Shown here: piece by piece, positions 14,792 through 25,794 of the stretch | Numbering within the stretch: the stretch's first letter is position 1 | Layout of the letters: the number at the start of each line of letters is the position of its first letter | Assembly (NCBI GenBank): GCA_965279705.1 | Contig: OZ257257.1 | Coordinates: 1,488,001-1,552,000 of the forward strand | Length of the DNA: 64,000 nucleotides | Reading direction: 5' to 3' | DNA from: Stagnimonas sp965279705 | Lineage (GTDB): Bacteria > Pseudomonadota > Gammaproteobacteria > Nevskiales > Nevskiaceae | The notes under the pieces: generated by a model | Seen by the model: only the letters and a program-made list of their open reading frames with translations | The model's database searches: none | Told to the model about the DNA's origin: nothing | Made by a program: the position numbers and the translations under genes

Positions 14792-15877
14792 TTAGAGGTC
14801 GATCTGCACGGCGCCGATGGGGGCGCAGACGCAGATCTGGATGAGGTCGCCTTCGTCGGCGTAGACACGGCCGTCGCGCAGGTCGCGCACTTCGCCGCAG
14901 ACCAACTTCGCGGTGCAGCCGTGGCAGATGCCCATGCGGCAGCCGTGTGCAGGTGTTAAGCCCGCGCGCTCGGCGGTTTCGAGAATCGACTCGCTGCCTT
15001 CACGCGTGGCCTGCTTGCTGCTGCCGGTGAAATCGAGCATGCCGATGGTGCTGTCGTTGCTTGCTGCGCGCAGGGCGGGGCGGAAGCGCTCGATGGTGAG
15101 CTGGTGCTGCAAACCCTGCACCGACCACTGGGTTTCGATGGCATCGAGCATCGCGCTCGGGCCGCAGGCCCAGACGCGACGGGTCTTCCAGTCGGCGCAT
15201 ACGGCCTTGAGATGGGCCGCAGCAAAGTGGCCGCGCAGCTTGGCGTCGGCACCCGTGCGCGTGTGAATGAACTGCACCGTCAACGCTGGGTGCGCTGCGG
15301 CGAGTGCGGTCAGTTCCTCACGAAAGATCGTGTCAGCGGGCGAGGGTGTGTAGTAGATGAGCGTCGCCTGCGGCATCGCATCGCGCGCAGCAGCCGAACG
15401 CAGCAGGCTCATCACCGGCGTGATGCCGCTACCGGCGGCGATGAACAGGGCGGCGTCGTTCATGGCATAGGGCATGGTGAAATCACCATCCGCAGCAGCG
15501 ATGTCGATCACCGTGCCCACCGTCAGCTCGCGCACGAGATGGCGTGAGACGCGACCGTCATCGACGGCCTTCACGGTGATGCTGATGCGGCCATCGTCAC
15601 GCTCTGGCGCCGAAGAAATGCTGTAGCAGCGCGTGTGGCGCACACCGTCGATGCTCACACCGATGCGCACGTATTGCCCGGCGCGGTGGCCCGCCCAGCG
15701 CACGCCCGGTTGCAGCGTGATGGTTGCACTGTCGGCGGTCTCGGCCGTGACTGCTTCAACGCGAGCATGCAGTGTCTCGCGGGTCCACAGCGGGTTCACC
15801 AAACCGATGAAGTCATCCGGGATGAAAGGCGTGGTGAGCTTGGCGGCAAAGCGGGTCAGCGAGGTGGCGGCGTTCAT
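14792..15877 (-). CDS. Ferredoxin reductase with C-terminal 2Fe-2S domain (copy 2)
   Basis: A 361-residue paralogue of the reductase at 12340-13455: FAD domain (GHRAGQYVRIGVSIDG, RCYSISSAP), NAD(P) domain (AAGSGITPVMSLLRS, VWACGPSAMLDAIE) and 2Fe-2S domain (HGCRMGICHGC, QICVCAPIG). It should feed electrons to desaturase copy 2. The start at 15877 is preferred over upstream ATGs (15904, 15934) because it aligns with the copy-1 N-terminus and leaves the palindrome at 15896-15913 in the leader rather than inside the coding region. Confidence 0.92.
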   Translation of the reverse strand: MNAATSLTRFAAKLTTPFIPDDFIGLVNPLWTRETLHARVEAVTAETADSATITLQPGVRWAGHRAGQYVRIGVSIDGVRHTRCYSISSAPERDDGRISITVKAVDDGRVSRHLVRELTVGTVIDIAAADGDFTMPYAMNDAALFIAAGSGITPVMSLLRSAAARDAMPQATLIYYTPSPADTIFREELTALAAAHPALTVQFIHTRTGADAKLRGHFAAAHLKAVCADWKTRRVWACGPSAMLDAIETQWSVQGLQHQLTIERFRPALRAASNDSTIGMLDFTGSSKQATREGSESILETAERAGLTPAHGCRMGICHGCTAKLVCGEVRDLRDGRVYADEGDLIQICVCAPIGAVQIDL

Positions 15878-15895
15878 GGCTGGGCTTCGGTTGAT

Positions 15896-15913
15896 AGTGA
15901 ACATGTGTGCACT
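15896..15913. promoter_or_regulatory. FabR/DesT-type palindromic operator
   Basis: AGTGAACATGTGTGCACT is an 18-bp near-palindrome (AGTG...CACT arms, ACATGT centre) between the reductase start and the divergent TetR gene. Its form resembles the AGNGNACA-N2-TGTNCNCT type sites known for FabR and DesT. It is therefore the likely site at which the adjacent regulator represses or activates the desaturase operon. Confidence 0.65.
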
Positions 15914-15945
15914 ATTATGCAGAACGCAGAACAAGTCAACAAACG

Positions 15946-15998
15946 TTTACTGAATGAAGAAAATATAAGTGTTATCAGTGCTTAAGTCGTTCAGTAAA
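15946..15998. promoter_or_regulatory. Spaced inverted repeat TTTACTGAA / TTCAGTAAA
   Basis: TTTACTGAA at 15946-15954 and TTCAGTAAA at 15990-15998 are exact inverted copies 35 bp apart in the AT-rich divergent promoter region. They may be a second operator pair or promoter elements of the TetR gene. The intervening ATATAAGTGTTATC is rich in -10-like sequence. Confidence 0.4.
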
Positions 15999-16056
15999 AA
16001 TACAGAAAAGTGACCTGACTGTTCTAGTTGCTAGAAACCTGCGGTTACAATGCGCG

Positions 16057-16734
16057 ATGCGATTGAAGCGAACAGCCTCTACTGAAACCCCTGAAACAGC
16101 CCCCACCGGTGTGCGCGACGAGCGCAAACAGCGCACCCGCAAGGCCCTGCTCGATGCGGCCCTGATCTTGCTGGATGGCGAGCGCAGCTTCTCATCGCTA
16201 TCACTGCGTGAAGTGGCGAAAGTGGCGGGCGTGGTGCCGGCGGCGTTCTACCGGCATTTCACCGGCATGGACGAGCTCGGCATGTCGCTGGTAGACGACA
16301 GCTTTCACACGCTGCACCAGATGATGCGCGGCGCGCGCTCGGCGCCCTTGCCGCCGGCCAATCTCATCGCGCGTTCGGTCGAGACTTTTCTGCTCTACGC
16401 GCAGGCGCATCGCCTGCACTTTCAGTTCATCGCCAAGGAGCGCGTCAGCGGCTCGTCTTCGGTGCGTCTCGCCATTCGCAAGGAGCTGCGGTTGTGGACC
16501 AGTGAGCTGGCGACGGACTTAGCCCCCTTCCCCAAGCTCAAGGGCTTCAATGGCGATGACTTGCGAATGATGGCCGGGCTGGTGGTCAACGCCATGATGG
16601 GTGCGACCGAACTGATCCTCGATGCCGACCTCAACGACGCGGCCGAACTCGCGCGCATCCATCAGCTGGCGGAGAAGCAGTTGATGCTGATCTTTCTTGG
16701 TGCCGCGCAGTGGAAGAGTAAACCCGCGCAGTAA
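16057..16734 (+). CDS. TetR-family regulator, FabR/DesT-like
   Basis: A 225-residue repressor. The N-terminal helix-turn-helix reads RTRKALLDAALILLDGE, SFSSLSLREVAKVAGVVPAA, FYRHFTGMDELG; the C-terminal all-helical half binds ligand. Length, the unusually basic lead-in and the RSVETFLLYAQAH and FQFIAKERVSGSS segments fit FabR/DesT, which sense the saturated to unsaturated acyl-CoA ratio. It diverges from the desaturase/reductase genes, with the AGTGAACA-type palindrome between. In Pseudomonas, DesT controls an analogous reductase-desaturase operon, so the context strengthens the call. Confidence 0.88.
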   Translation: MRLKRTASTETPETAPTGVRDERKQRTRKALLDAALILLDGERSFSSLSLREVAKVAGVVPAAFYRHFTGMDELGMSLVDDSFHTLHQMMRGARSAPLPPANLIARSVETFLLYAQAHRLHFQFIAKERVSGSSSVRLAIRKELRLWTSELATDLAPFPKLKGFNGDDLRMMAGLVVNAMMGATELILDADLNDAAELARIHQLAEKQLMLIFLGAAQWKSKPAQ

Positions 16735-16743
16735 ATGCGGGCT

Positions 16744-18504
16744 TTATGGTCCGCCAGCCTGGGTTTCGCGCACGGACTTGAACTCCGAGCCTGGCTTCCA
16801 CGCCGGCCAGGCACCATCGCCTGAAAGCCGCGCGCCGACATCGAACAACAGTTGCAGGTCGAGTGCCGCGCCGGAGAGATCCCAGTCTGGCCGCACTTCG
16901 TCCGAAGGCTTGTGGTAGTCCTTGGCGGTGTATTCGGCGCGCTTGGATTGCCCCCATTCCTGCGATTTGCCGATAAAGATATCGCCCGAGGTCGCGTACA
17001 ACCCCGGCACACCGACCTTGGCGAACTCGAACTGATCCGAGCGGTAAAAGCCACCGCGCTCGGGCGTCTTGTCGGCAACGACGATGCGGTTCTGGGTCTT
17101 GGCGGATTCGATCAGCACATCTTCGAGCGTGTTCTGGCCAAAGCCCACTACTTGGATGTCCTGCGTCGGCCCCCAGGGGTTGAGGGCATCCATGTTGATG
17201 TCGGCCAGCGTGTCGACAATGGGATACAGCGGCTTGGCGGCATAGGCGCGTGAGCCGAGCAAGCCTTGTTCTTCGGCGGTGACGGCCAGGAACAGCACCG
17301 AGCGCTTCGGTGGCGTGCCCAGTGCCTGATAGGCCTTGGCGATTTCGAGCAGGCCCGCGACGCCGCTGGCGTTGTCGACGGCACCGTTGAAGATCTGGTC
17401 GCCCTTGAGCGTGGTGTCGCGGCCCAGGTGATCCCAGTGCGCGGTGTAGATGATGTGCTGGTCGCCCACCACCGGATCACTGCCGGCAATGCGGGCCGCG
17501 ACGTTGCGCGACTCCACCGAGCGCAGAGTGTTGCGGATGTGCACGGTGGCACTGGCATCGAGCGCCACTGGCGTGAAGTCGCGTCGTACGGCGGCGGCCT
17601 TGAGCGCATCGAAGTCCTGCCCTGCGGCGGCAAACAGCTCTTTGGCCTTGTCCAGCGTCAGCCAGCCCTGCACCGGCACGCGCTTGAGATTGCGGTGATC
17701 GGCATCCAGCTCGAAGCGCTCGGTGCCGCCCCAGGAGTTCTGCACCACGGCCCAGGGGTAGGCCGCCGGCACGGTTTCGTGGACGATGAGCACGGCCGCA
17801 GCACCCAGCTTGCTGGCAATGTCGTACTTGTAGGTCCAACGCCCGTAATAGGTCATGCCCTTGCCCTTGAACACCTTGGGGTCGAGCTGCGCCGGGGCAT
17901 TGGCATTGACCGCCGGTGGGCGGTCGGGGTCGGCCACGGGCGGGTCGTTGATGAGCATCACCAGCGTCTTGCCCTGCACGTCCAGGCCCTTGTAGTCGTC
18001 CCAGTCGTATTCGGGTGCCTGCACGCCATAGCCGACGAACACCAGAGGCGCGTTTTTCACATCCACATCCGGCAGAAACCGCACGCTGGCCGCCACGTAG
18101 TCGTTGCCTTGCTGCAATGGCAGTGCCTTGCCTTTGACATTGATCTTCAGCGTTGCCTCGCTGGTGATGCCCATCAAATCCACTGGCTGGGTATAGCTGC
18201 CCTGCTGCGAGCCGGGCAGCAGGCCGAGTGTCTTGAACTGGCCGACGAGATAGTTGACCGTGGCGTCTTCACCACCGGTGCCCGGCTTGCGGCCTTCGAA
18301 GGCATCGCTGGCGAGCACGCTGATGTTCTTGAGCAAGCCAGCGGCCGTGATCTGCTGCGCTGCCACTGCTCGCTCGGCTGCCGACTTGGCCTCCTTCTGT
18401 GCGATGGAGGGATCGACTACCGGCGGCGGGTTTTTGAGATCAGGCGTGCTGGCGCAGCCCGCAAGGGCAACAGCGCAGCAGAAGGCGAGGTGATTCAGGC
18501 GCAT
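16744..18504 (-). CDS. M28-family zinc aminopeptidase, lipoprotein
   Basis: A 586-residue exported peptidase. The signal ends in lipobox LAGC (Cys17), so it is membrane-anchored. A PA-like insert occupies roughly residues 130-300. The co-catalytic zinc site follows: His/Asp in IYTAHWDHLG, Asp in GAVDNASGVAGLLEIA, Glu-Glu in VTAEEQGLLGSRAY, and a late GVPGLYATSGD segment. It removes N-terminal residues from peptides in the periplasm or at the surface. It lies 25 nt after the S9 peptidase gene on the same strand, and a POT importer diverges from that pair. Confidence 0.9.
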   Translation of the reverse strand: MRLNHLAFCCAVALAGCASTPDLKNPPPVVDPSIAQKEAKSAAERAVAAQQITAAGLLKNISVLASDAFEGRKPGTGGEDATVNYLVGQFKTLGLLPGSQQGSYTQPVDLMGITSEATLKINVKGKALPLQQGNDYVAASVRFLPDVDVKNAPLVFVGYGVQAPEYDWDDYKGLDVQGKTLVMLINDPPVADPDRPPAVNANAPAQLDPKVFKGKGMTYYGRWTYKYDIASKLGAAAVLIVHETVPAAYPWAVVQNSWGGTERFELDADHRNLKRVPVQGWLTLDKAKELFAAAGQDFDALKAAAVRRDFTPVALDASATVHIRNTLRSVESRNVAARIAGSDPVVGDQHIIYTAHWDHLGRDTTLKGDQIFNGAVDNASGVAGLLEIAKAYQALGTPPKRSVLFLAVTAEEQGLLGSRAYAAKPLYPIVDTLADINMDALNPWGPTQDIQVVGFGQNTLEDVLIESAKTQNRIVVADKTPERGGFYRSDQFEFAKVGVPGLYATSGDIFIGKSQEWGQSKRAEYTAKDYHKPSDEVRPDWDLSGAALDLQLLFDVGARLSGDGAWPAWKPGSEFKSVRETQAGGP

Positions 18505-18529
18505 GTCGAGTCCATTACGAGGCTTTGCG

Positions 18530-20575
<2,046 letters not shown>

Positions 20576-20684
20576 GGGGAGGTTTCGGCGGACTCGAATG
20601 CCGCGATGGTAGCGGCTCGTTGCGGTTTCGTGTCCGTTGCCGACTACACTCTTTGCAATCCTTGAAATCACGCCGCCGCCCGCC

Positions 20685-22403
20685 ATGACCTCAGCCCTCC
20701 CTGCCGACCGCGGCGATTTCCTCGGCCATCCCAAGGGTCTTTACGTCTGCTTCTTCACCGAGATGTGGGAGCGCTTCAGCTTCTACGGCATGAAGACGCT
20801 GTTGCTGCTCTACGTGCTCAAGTACCACCTGTTCGGCGATGACGCCGGTTACGACCTGCTCGGTGCCTACGGCGGCCTCGTGTATGCAGTGCCGGTGATC
20901 GGCGGGCTGGTGGCCGACCGCTATCTGGGCATGCGAAAGGCGGTGATCTTCGGCGGCGTGTTGCTGGTGCTGGGACATCTCGGCATGGCCTACGAGGGCC
21001 ACGCGGCGCAGCGCATCGACGGCGTGGTGGTGCGTGATGAAGTCGCCTTGCAGGTGTTCTATCTCTCGCTCGCCCTCATCATCATGGGCGTCGGATTTTT
21101 GAAGCCCAACATCTCCACCATCGTCGGCAAGCTCTATCCGCCCAACGATCCGCGCCGCGACTCCGGCTTCACGCTGTTTTATGCGGGCATCAATGTCGGC
21201 GCGCTGTTCGCCAGCCTCATCTGTGGCTTCCTGGGTGAAATCTATGGCTGGAAGTATGGCTTCGGTGCCGCCGGCATCGGCATGACGGCCGGGCTGGCGC
21301 TGTTCCTCTGGGGCCAGAAGTACTTGATGGGCCATGCCGAGCCACCCAACCCGGCGGCATTGCAGGAAAAGCGTTACGGGCTGCCCCGCGAATGGCTGAT
21401 CTACGCCGCCGGTGCGGCAGGCGTGGTGCTGGTCTGGCAGCTGATCCAGCGCACCTGGACCGTGCACGGTGCCATGCACCTCATCGCCATCGCCTTTCTC
21501 GGCTGGTTCGTCTGGTATCTGGTGCGCCATTGCAGCAAGGTCGAGCGGCAGCAGATGGTGACGCTGGTGGTGCTCATCATCGGTGTGCTGATCTTCTTCG
21601 CGCTCTACGAGCAGACCTACGGCAGTTGGGTGACCTTCACCGATCGCCTGCTCACCAAAGATCTGTTCGGGCTGGCGAGTGAAGCCACCAAGCCCAGCCT
21701 GCCCTGGGCGGTGTACTCGCTGGGCTTGAGCCCGCCGCTGATGATCGCCGCACTGATGGCCGCCGACCGCGGCAACAAGCCGCTGGCAGTCGGCTTCATC
21801 GTATTGCTCGGCATCGGTCTGGTCATCGCCATCACCCACGATGTGGTGATGGTGCCGCAGAGCGCAGGCTCGCTGACCTTTCTCGGCGCATTCTTCATCG
21901 TCGTGCTCGCCCCGGTGTTTTCGTGGCTGTGGCCCTGGCTCGATCGCCGCGGCCTCAACCCCAGCAAGCCCGCCAAGATGGCGATTGGCCTGCTGGTCGC
22001 GGGGCTGTCGTTCTTCCCGCTGGTGCTTGCGGCCAAGAGTGCGGCGGGTGGTGAATTGGCCAGCGTCTGGTGGCTGGTGCTCGCCTATTTCATTCTGGAG
22101 ATCGGCGAGATGTGCCTGTCACCCATTGGCCTGTCGGCGGTGACCCAGCTTTCCATCGCCAAGGTCGTCGGCGTGATGATGGGTGCGTTCTGGCTCGCCA
22201 CGGCCTATTCCGAAGTGATCGCAGCCCAGCTCGCCAAGCTGGCCTCCCTCGAAATCCCCGAAGGCACCACCCTCGACTTTGCCACCGCGGCCGACAAGTA
22301 CGCCGGTCTGTTCGAGTTTTCCGGCGCTATCGGTATCGGTGCCGGTGTGCTCTATCTGTTGCTCACGCCGCTGCTGCGGCGTGGCATGAACGGCCTGCGC
22401 TAA
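20685..22403 (+). CDS. POT-family (PTR2) proton-coupled oligopeptide transporter
   Basis: A 572-residue inner-membrane MFS transporter. The diagnostic ExxER-type motif appears in TEMWERFSFYGMKTLL, followed by the second POT signature (FLKPNISTIVGKLYPPNDPR, DSGFTLFYAGINVGALFAS). Some 12-14 hydrophobic segments follow. It imports di- and tripeptides with protons. It diverges from the S9/M28 peptidase operon, making a hydrolyse-and-import unit. The ATG at 20685 fits the family start; an open extension to 20637 has no ribosome site. Its stop overlaps the convergent protease gene by 4 nt. Confidence 0.93.
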   Translation: MTSALPADRGDFLGHPKGLYVCFFTEMWERFSFYGMKTLLLLYVLKYHLFGDDAGYDLLGAYGGLVYAVPVIGGLVADRYLGMRKAVIFGGVLLVLGHLGMAYEGHAAQRIDGVVVRDEVALQVFYLSLALIIMGVGFLKPNISTIVGKLYPPNDPRRDSGFTLFYAGINVGALFASLICGFLGEIYGWKYGFGAAGIGMTAGLALFLWGQKYLMGHAEPPNPAALQEKRYGLPREWLIYAAGAAGVVLVWQLIQRTWTVHGAMHLIAIAFLGWFVWYLVRHCSKVERQQMVTLVVLIIGVLIFFALYEQTYGSWVTFTDRLLTKDLFGLASEATKPSLPWAVYSLGLSPPLMIAALMAADRGNKPLAVGFIVLLGIGLVIAITHDVVMVPQSAGSLTFLGAFFIVVLAPVFSWLWPWLDRRGLNPSKPAKMAIGLLVAGLSFFPLVLAAKSAAGGELASVWWLVLAYFILEIGEMCLSPIGLSAVTQLSIAKVVGVMMGAFWLATAYSEVIAAQLAKLASLEIPEGTTLDFATAADKYAGLFEFSGAIGIGAGVLYLLLTPLLRRGMNGLR

Positions 22404-23896
22404 GCGGCGAAACGGCGTCTTGCCGCCACACCGAGCAGCAGCACCATCAGGGCAGTCAGCGAGTTGCTGCCGCTGCCGTTCTCGCTCGGGGCGCCACCGC
22501 CGCCCGAGGACGTGCAGTTCGCCAACGGCGATGCCGTGCCGGGGTTCTTGCTGATGAGTTGCAGGCAACCCGTGTTGATCGGGTCGAGGTGGGCCTTGAG
22601 CTGGCCGCTGCTGGCGCTGTTTGCCTGCCAGCCGCGCTCCAGACGGGCGAAGAAATCGGGTGATGTCTGCGAAGCACAGGAGGCTTCACCCCCGGAGAGC
22701 ACGCCGACCAGCTGCCGGTTCTGGTTCCACAGACCGCTGCCGGACGAACCAGCCTCCGTGGTGCCGCTCGACCAGTTGATGCGCCAGGCATCGACATTGA
22801 AGCCCTCGGTAGCGGTGCCGATGCGCACATCCTCCACCGCCACACCCGGTGTGCTGTAGAGCGAGATTTTTTTCTCGTCGCCCTGCGGGTGATGCATGGT
22901 CGAGCCGGATTGCGGGGCCACGCCGGTGCGCGCATCCCAACCCGCGTAGAAGGCATTGAAGGCAGCGAGCGGGGGACTGGCCAAGGTGAACAGCGTGAAG
23001 TCTGAGTTTTCGTCGCGCGCCAGGAAGGTGCTGCCGACGATGTTCTGGTCGAGCCGTCCGTTCTGGTTGCCGCCGCAGCTGCTCGACTGCACGTTGAAAT
23101 AGGCGGTCACGTTGGTGACGTTGGTGCTGCGGATGAGGCAGTGGTTGGCGGTGAGAATCAGCGGTCGGTCGTTCTGCTGCGTGTTGCTCACCAGCGAGCC
23201 GCTGCACAGCGTTTGGTTGGCCACCACCAGCAACACGGTGGAGCGTATTTCGTCGCGCCAGTTATTGCCTTGGGTGCAGACCACATCGATGTTGCAGCTA
23301 CCGGCATCGTCGCCGATGGCAGCCTTGGGCGTGTTGCCCTCGCTGTCGGTGCCGATCAGATTGCGATAGCCGTGATAGGCCTCGGTGAGTTTGAAGGCGA
23401 CTTCGCTGCTGTGCTCGGCAGGAGCCTGCACTTCGAGCACGGCTGCGTTGCCACGCACCAGCGGCAGTTGCAGATGCCCATCCCTGAGTTCGGGACTGTT
23501 GCGGTTGAACGGCCCCTGCACGTCGCGGCCGGCCGCGTCGTAAAACCAGAGGGCGGCCCCTTCGGGCAGCTGCACGGCATCAAGCTTCAAACCGAGCGAG
23601 CGGGCACCGTCGGAGGCAATGCGAAGGCGCCAGCGTGAGACGCCGGGGCTGGCGGTATCCCAGCTGCCGTTGCGCTGATCGAGATTGAGTGCAGCCGGCA
23701 CGGCAAAGCGCAGCGGTTCCTGCTTGAGCGCGGTGACGCGAGCGCGCACCTCAGCAACCGGTAGACGCGCTTCGGGCAGCCGTGCCAGCGCTGTGGCCGT
23801 CGTCACAAGACCGGAAGCGGGGGCGGCAGCCTGCGCAGCGCTGATAAGGCCAGCCTGCAAGAGCAGGAAAGCAGCGGCGAGATGACGACGGGTCAT
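22400..23896 (-). CDS. Trypsin-like (lysyl-endopeptidase type) secreted serine protease with GlyGly-CTERM tail
   Basis: A 498-residue exported protease. It has a Sec signal (HLAAAFLLLQAGLISAAQA) and a pro-region to about residue 180. The chymotrypsin-fold domain carries the triad His in LILTANHCL, Asp in NSDFTLFTL and Ser in TEAGSSGSGLWNQ. Cys pairs resemble Achromobacter lysyl endopeptidase. The C-terminus is Gly/Ser-rich (GGGGAPSENGSGS), then a hydrophobic helix and RRR, the GlyGly-CTERM sorting signal processed by rhombosortase. It is probably secreted by type II secretion and surface-attached. The start at 23896 is chosen from the signal peptide. Confidence 0.88.
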   Translation of the reverse strand: MTRRHLAAAFLLLQAGLISAAQAAAPASGLVTTATALARLPEARLPVAEVRARVTALKQEPLRFAVPAALNLDQRNGSWDTASPGVSRWRLRIASDGARSLGLKLDAVQLPEGAALWFYDAAGRDVQGPFNRNSPELRDGHLQLPLVRGNAAVLEVQAPAEHSSEVAFKLTEAYHGYRNLIGTDSEGNTPKAAIGDDAGSCNIDVVCTQGNNWRDEIRSTVLLVVANQTLCSGSLVSNTQQNDRPLILTANHCLIRSTNVTNVTAYFNVQSSSCGGNQNGRLDQNIVGSTFLARDENSDFTLFTLASPPLAAFNAFYAGWDARTGVAPQSGSTMHHPQGDEKKISLYSTPGVAVEDVRIGTATEGFNVDAWRINWSSGTTEAGSSGSGLWNQNRQLVGVLSGGEASCASQTSPDFFARLERGWQANSASSGQLKAHLDPINTGCLQLISKNPGTASPLANCTSSGGGGAPSENGSGSNSLTALMVLLLGVAARRRFAA

Positions 23897-23980
23897 GGGG
23901 GCATTCCTGCGAGGCGTGGGGCTATGACAGGTGCGCAGGCTCACCTGTTCCCCCAGTCTTTGTCCAGCTTGCGACGACTA

Positions 23981-24004
23981 CACGGTGGCGCAATCGCCAC
24001 CGTG
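23981..24004. terminator. Hairpin between tolC-like gene and protease gene
   Basis: CACGGTGGCG (23981-23990) pairs perfectly with CGCCACCGTG (23995-24004) around CAAT, immediately after the TolC-family stop on the minus strand. No T-run follows, so it is a candidate weak or factor-assisted terminator. Confidence 0.5.
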
Positions 24005-24006
24005 GG

Positions 24007-25368
24007 TCAGTTGCCGATCAAGAGGCTGTCAATTTCAGCCAGATCGGTTTCTTTCAGCCGCCCGGCAGCCGCCTTGAGTTGCAGCACGGCGTAGAGATAG
24101 TCGTAGCGCGACTGCGCATAGTTGCTCTCGGCTGCAAACAACAGCTGCTGCGCGTTGAGCACATCGACGGCGGTGCGGGTGCCTACCTGCAAGCCGACCT
24201 CGCTGGCTTCCACCGCCGTGCGGTTGGAGATCACCGCCGCCTTGAAAGCATTGACGGTCGCAATGCCGGTCAGCACGCCTTGGTAGGCATCGCCGGCATT
24301 GCGTTCGGCCGTACGCACCGCGTTGTCGTATTCCGCCAGCCGCTGGCCTTGCGTCGCTACGGCCGAGCGCACGCCGGACTGCACCGCACCGCCGGAGTAG
24401 ATCGGGATGGTGAGGATCGCCTGCACCTGCGAGCCGTCGCTTTTGGTCGGTGACTTCAGCCCGTCGGTTTTGGTGTCGCCGTCGGTATCGGTATATCCAG
24501 CCTGGATGCCGAGCGTGGGCAGGTGGCGCGAGCGGGCAATGCGCACATCGGCATCGGCGACGGTCTTGGTGAGCTGTGCGGCGAGTGCGGCGAGGTTGCC
24601 CTGTTTCGCAGCGTCGATCCAGCTCGCGGGCGTGGGTGGATTGGGGCCGGTCAGCGGCAGGTCGTCGCGCACGGCGACCACCCTGTTTTCCACTTGGCCG
24701 GTGATCTGCGACAGCGCCCGCCGTGCCGAGAACAGAGCCGATTCGGCCTGCAATTCCTGCGCAACGGCGAGGTCGAATCGCGCCTGCGCATCCTGCACGT
24801 CGGTGATGGCCGAGAGGCCCACTTCAAAGCGCTGCTTGGACTGCTCCAGCTGGCGGCCGATCGCCGCGTTCTGGCCCTGGGCCGCGCGCAGGGTTTCTGA
24901 AGCGGTGAGCACGTTGAAGTAGACCTGCGCCGTGCGCAGGATCAGATCCTGCTGCGCGGCCAGATAGCCGGTTTCGGCCAGCGCGATCTGGCTGTCGGAT
25001 TGCTTCAGGCGGGTGAACGCCGCCCAGTCGAACACCGCCTGCGACAGCGACAGCGACAGTCCCCGTTCGTCGGTTTCCGTCTTCTGCGTCACCGTCATCG
25101 GCGTCGGTGAGCCGAAGCGGGCGGTGGAATACGAGGTGTTGTTCTCGCTGATCGTGTAGGTGCCTTGCCCGCTCACCTGCGGCAGCAAGGCGGCCAGTGC
25201 CTGAGGACGCGCCTCGCGCAGCGCATCGCGCTGAAAGCCTGCGGCCTGCAAGGTCTTGTCATTGGCCTGGGCCTGACCGTAGAGATCGAGCAGTGCGCCG
25301 GCGTGGGCGGAGCTGGCGGTGCCAAGCACCAGTGCGAAGGCGGTGCGGCGGAGCGTCGTGAAAGGCAT
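24007..25368 (-). CDS. TolC-family outer-membrane channel protein
   Basis: A 453-residue outer-membrane efflux or type I secretion channel. The signal peptide runs LRRTAFALVLGTASSAHAG. The mature part has the duplicated TolC helical hairpins: DLYGQAQANDKTLQAAG, AQVYFNVLTASETL, RFEVGLSAITDVQDAQARFD, and the second repeat VGTRTAVDVLNAQQLLFAAE with YAQSRYDYLYAVLQLKAAAG. No cognate pump gene is adjacent, so it may serve several inner-membrane transporters. It follows the rhodanese gene by 34 nt, as often seen for proteobacterial tolC. The ATG at 25368 is chosen for the signal peptide. Confidence 0.92.
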   Translation of the reverse strand: MPFTTLRRTAFALVLGTASSAHAGALLDLYGQAQANDKTLQAAGFQRDALREARPQALAALLPQVSGQGTYTISENNTSYSTARFGSPTPMTVTQKTETDERGLSLSLSQAVFDWAAFTRLKQSDSQIALAETGYLAAQQDLILRTAQVYFNVLTASETLRAAQGQNAAIGRQLEQSKQRFEVGLSAITDVQDAQARFDLAVAQELQAESALFSARRALSQITGQVENRVVAVRDDLPLTGPNPPTPASWIDAAKQGNLAALAAQLTKTVADADVRIARSRHLPTLGIQAGYTDTDGDTKTDGLKSPTKSDGSQVQAILTIPIYSGGAVQSGVRSAVATQGQRLAEYDNAVRTAERNAGDAYQGVLTGIATVNAFKAAVISNRTAVEASEVGLQVGTRTAVDVLNAQQLLFAAESNYAQSRYDYLYAVLQLKAAAGRLKETDLAEIDSLLIGN

Positions 25369-25402
25369 GGGCAGGTCGGCGTGAGAGCGGGGACAGATCA
25401 GA

Positions 25403-25717
25403 TCAGTAACGGGGCAGGGCAGGGTCAACATCGAGCGCGTAGGCATCAATGCCTCCCATCACGCTCATTGCATCGGCAAAGCCCGCCTTGTCGAGAAACC
25501 GTGCAGCCGTCTCGCTGCGCACGCCATGGTGGCAGATGACGGCCATGGGTTTGTCGCGCGGCAGCTCGGCATGACGGGCCGGCAGCTCGTGCAGCGGGAT
25601 GTGCAGCGCCCCGGCGATGGCGGCTTCGTCCAGCTCTTCGGAGGTGCGTACGTCCAGAAGATGCACAGTGCCTTCATCGAGCAGGGTTTTGAGGGTAGTG
25701 GCAGAAATGGTTTGCAT
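25403..25717 (-). CDS. Single-domain rhodanese-like protein
   Basis: A 104-residue single rhodanese domain. Family marks are LLDVRTSEELDEAAIAGALH, IPLHELPAR, and the active-site loop ICHHGVRSETAARFL with Cys62 as the persulfide nucleophile in a six-residue sulfurtransferase-type loop, then FADAMSVMGGIDAY. No signal peptide, so cytoplasmic. It probably handles sulfane sulfur, with the acceptor unknown. It is the first gene of a two-gene unit with tolC. Confidence 0.9.
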   Translation of the reverse strand: MQTISATTLKTLLDEGTVHLLDVRTSEELDEAAIAGALHIPLHELPARHAELPRDKPMAVICHHGVRSETAARFLDKAGFADAMSVMGGIDAYALDVDPALPRY

Positions 25718-25794
25718 GGCGTTCGGGCAGTTGGACGCTGCATTCTGCCAAAAGGTTGTATGACGAAGGCGCGATGAAGATCAGCGCCGTCCGA

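Noticed and set aside
16723..16741. CCCGC / GCGGG hairpin at the TetR gene end as a terminator
   Set aside because: Only five paired bases and partly inside the coding end; not distinguishable from chance in GC-rich DNA.
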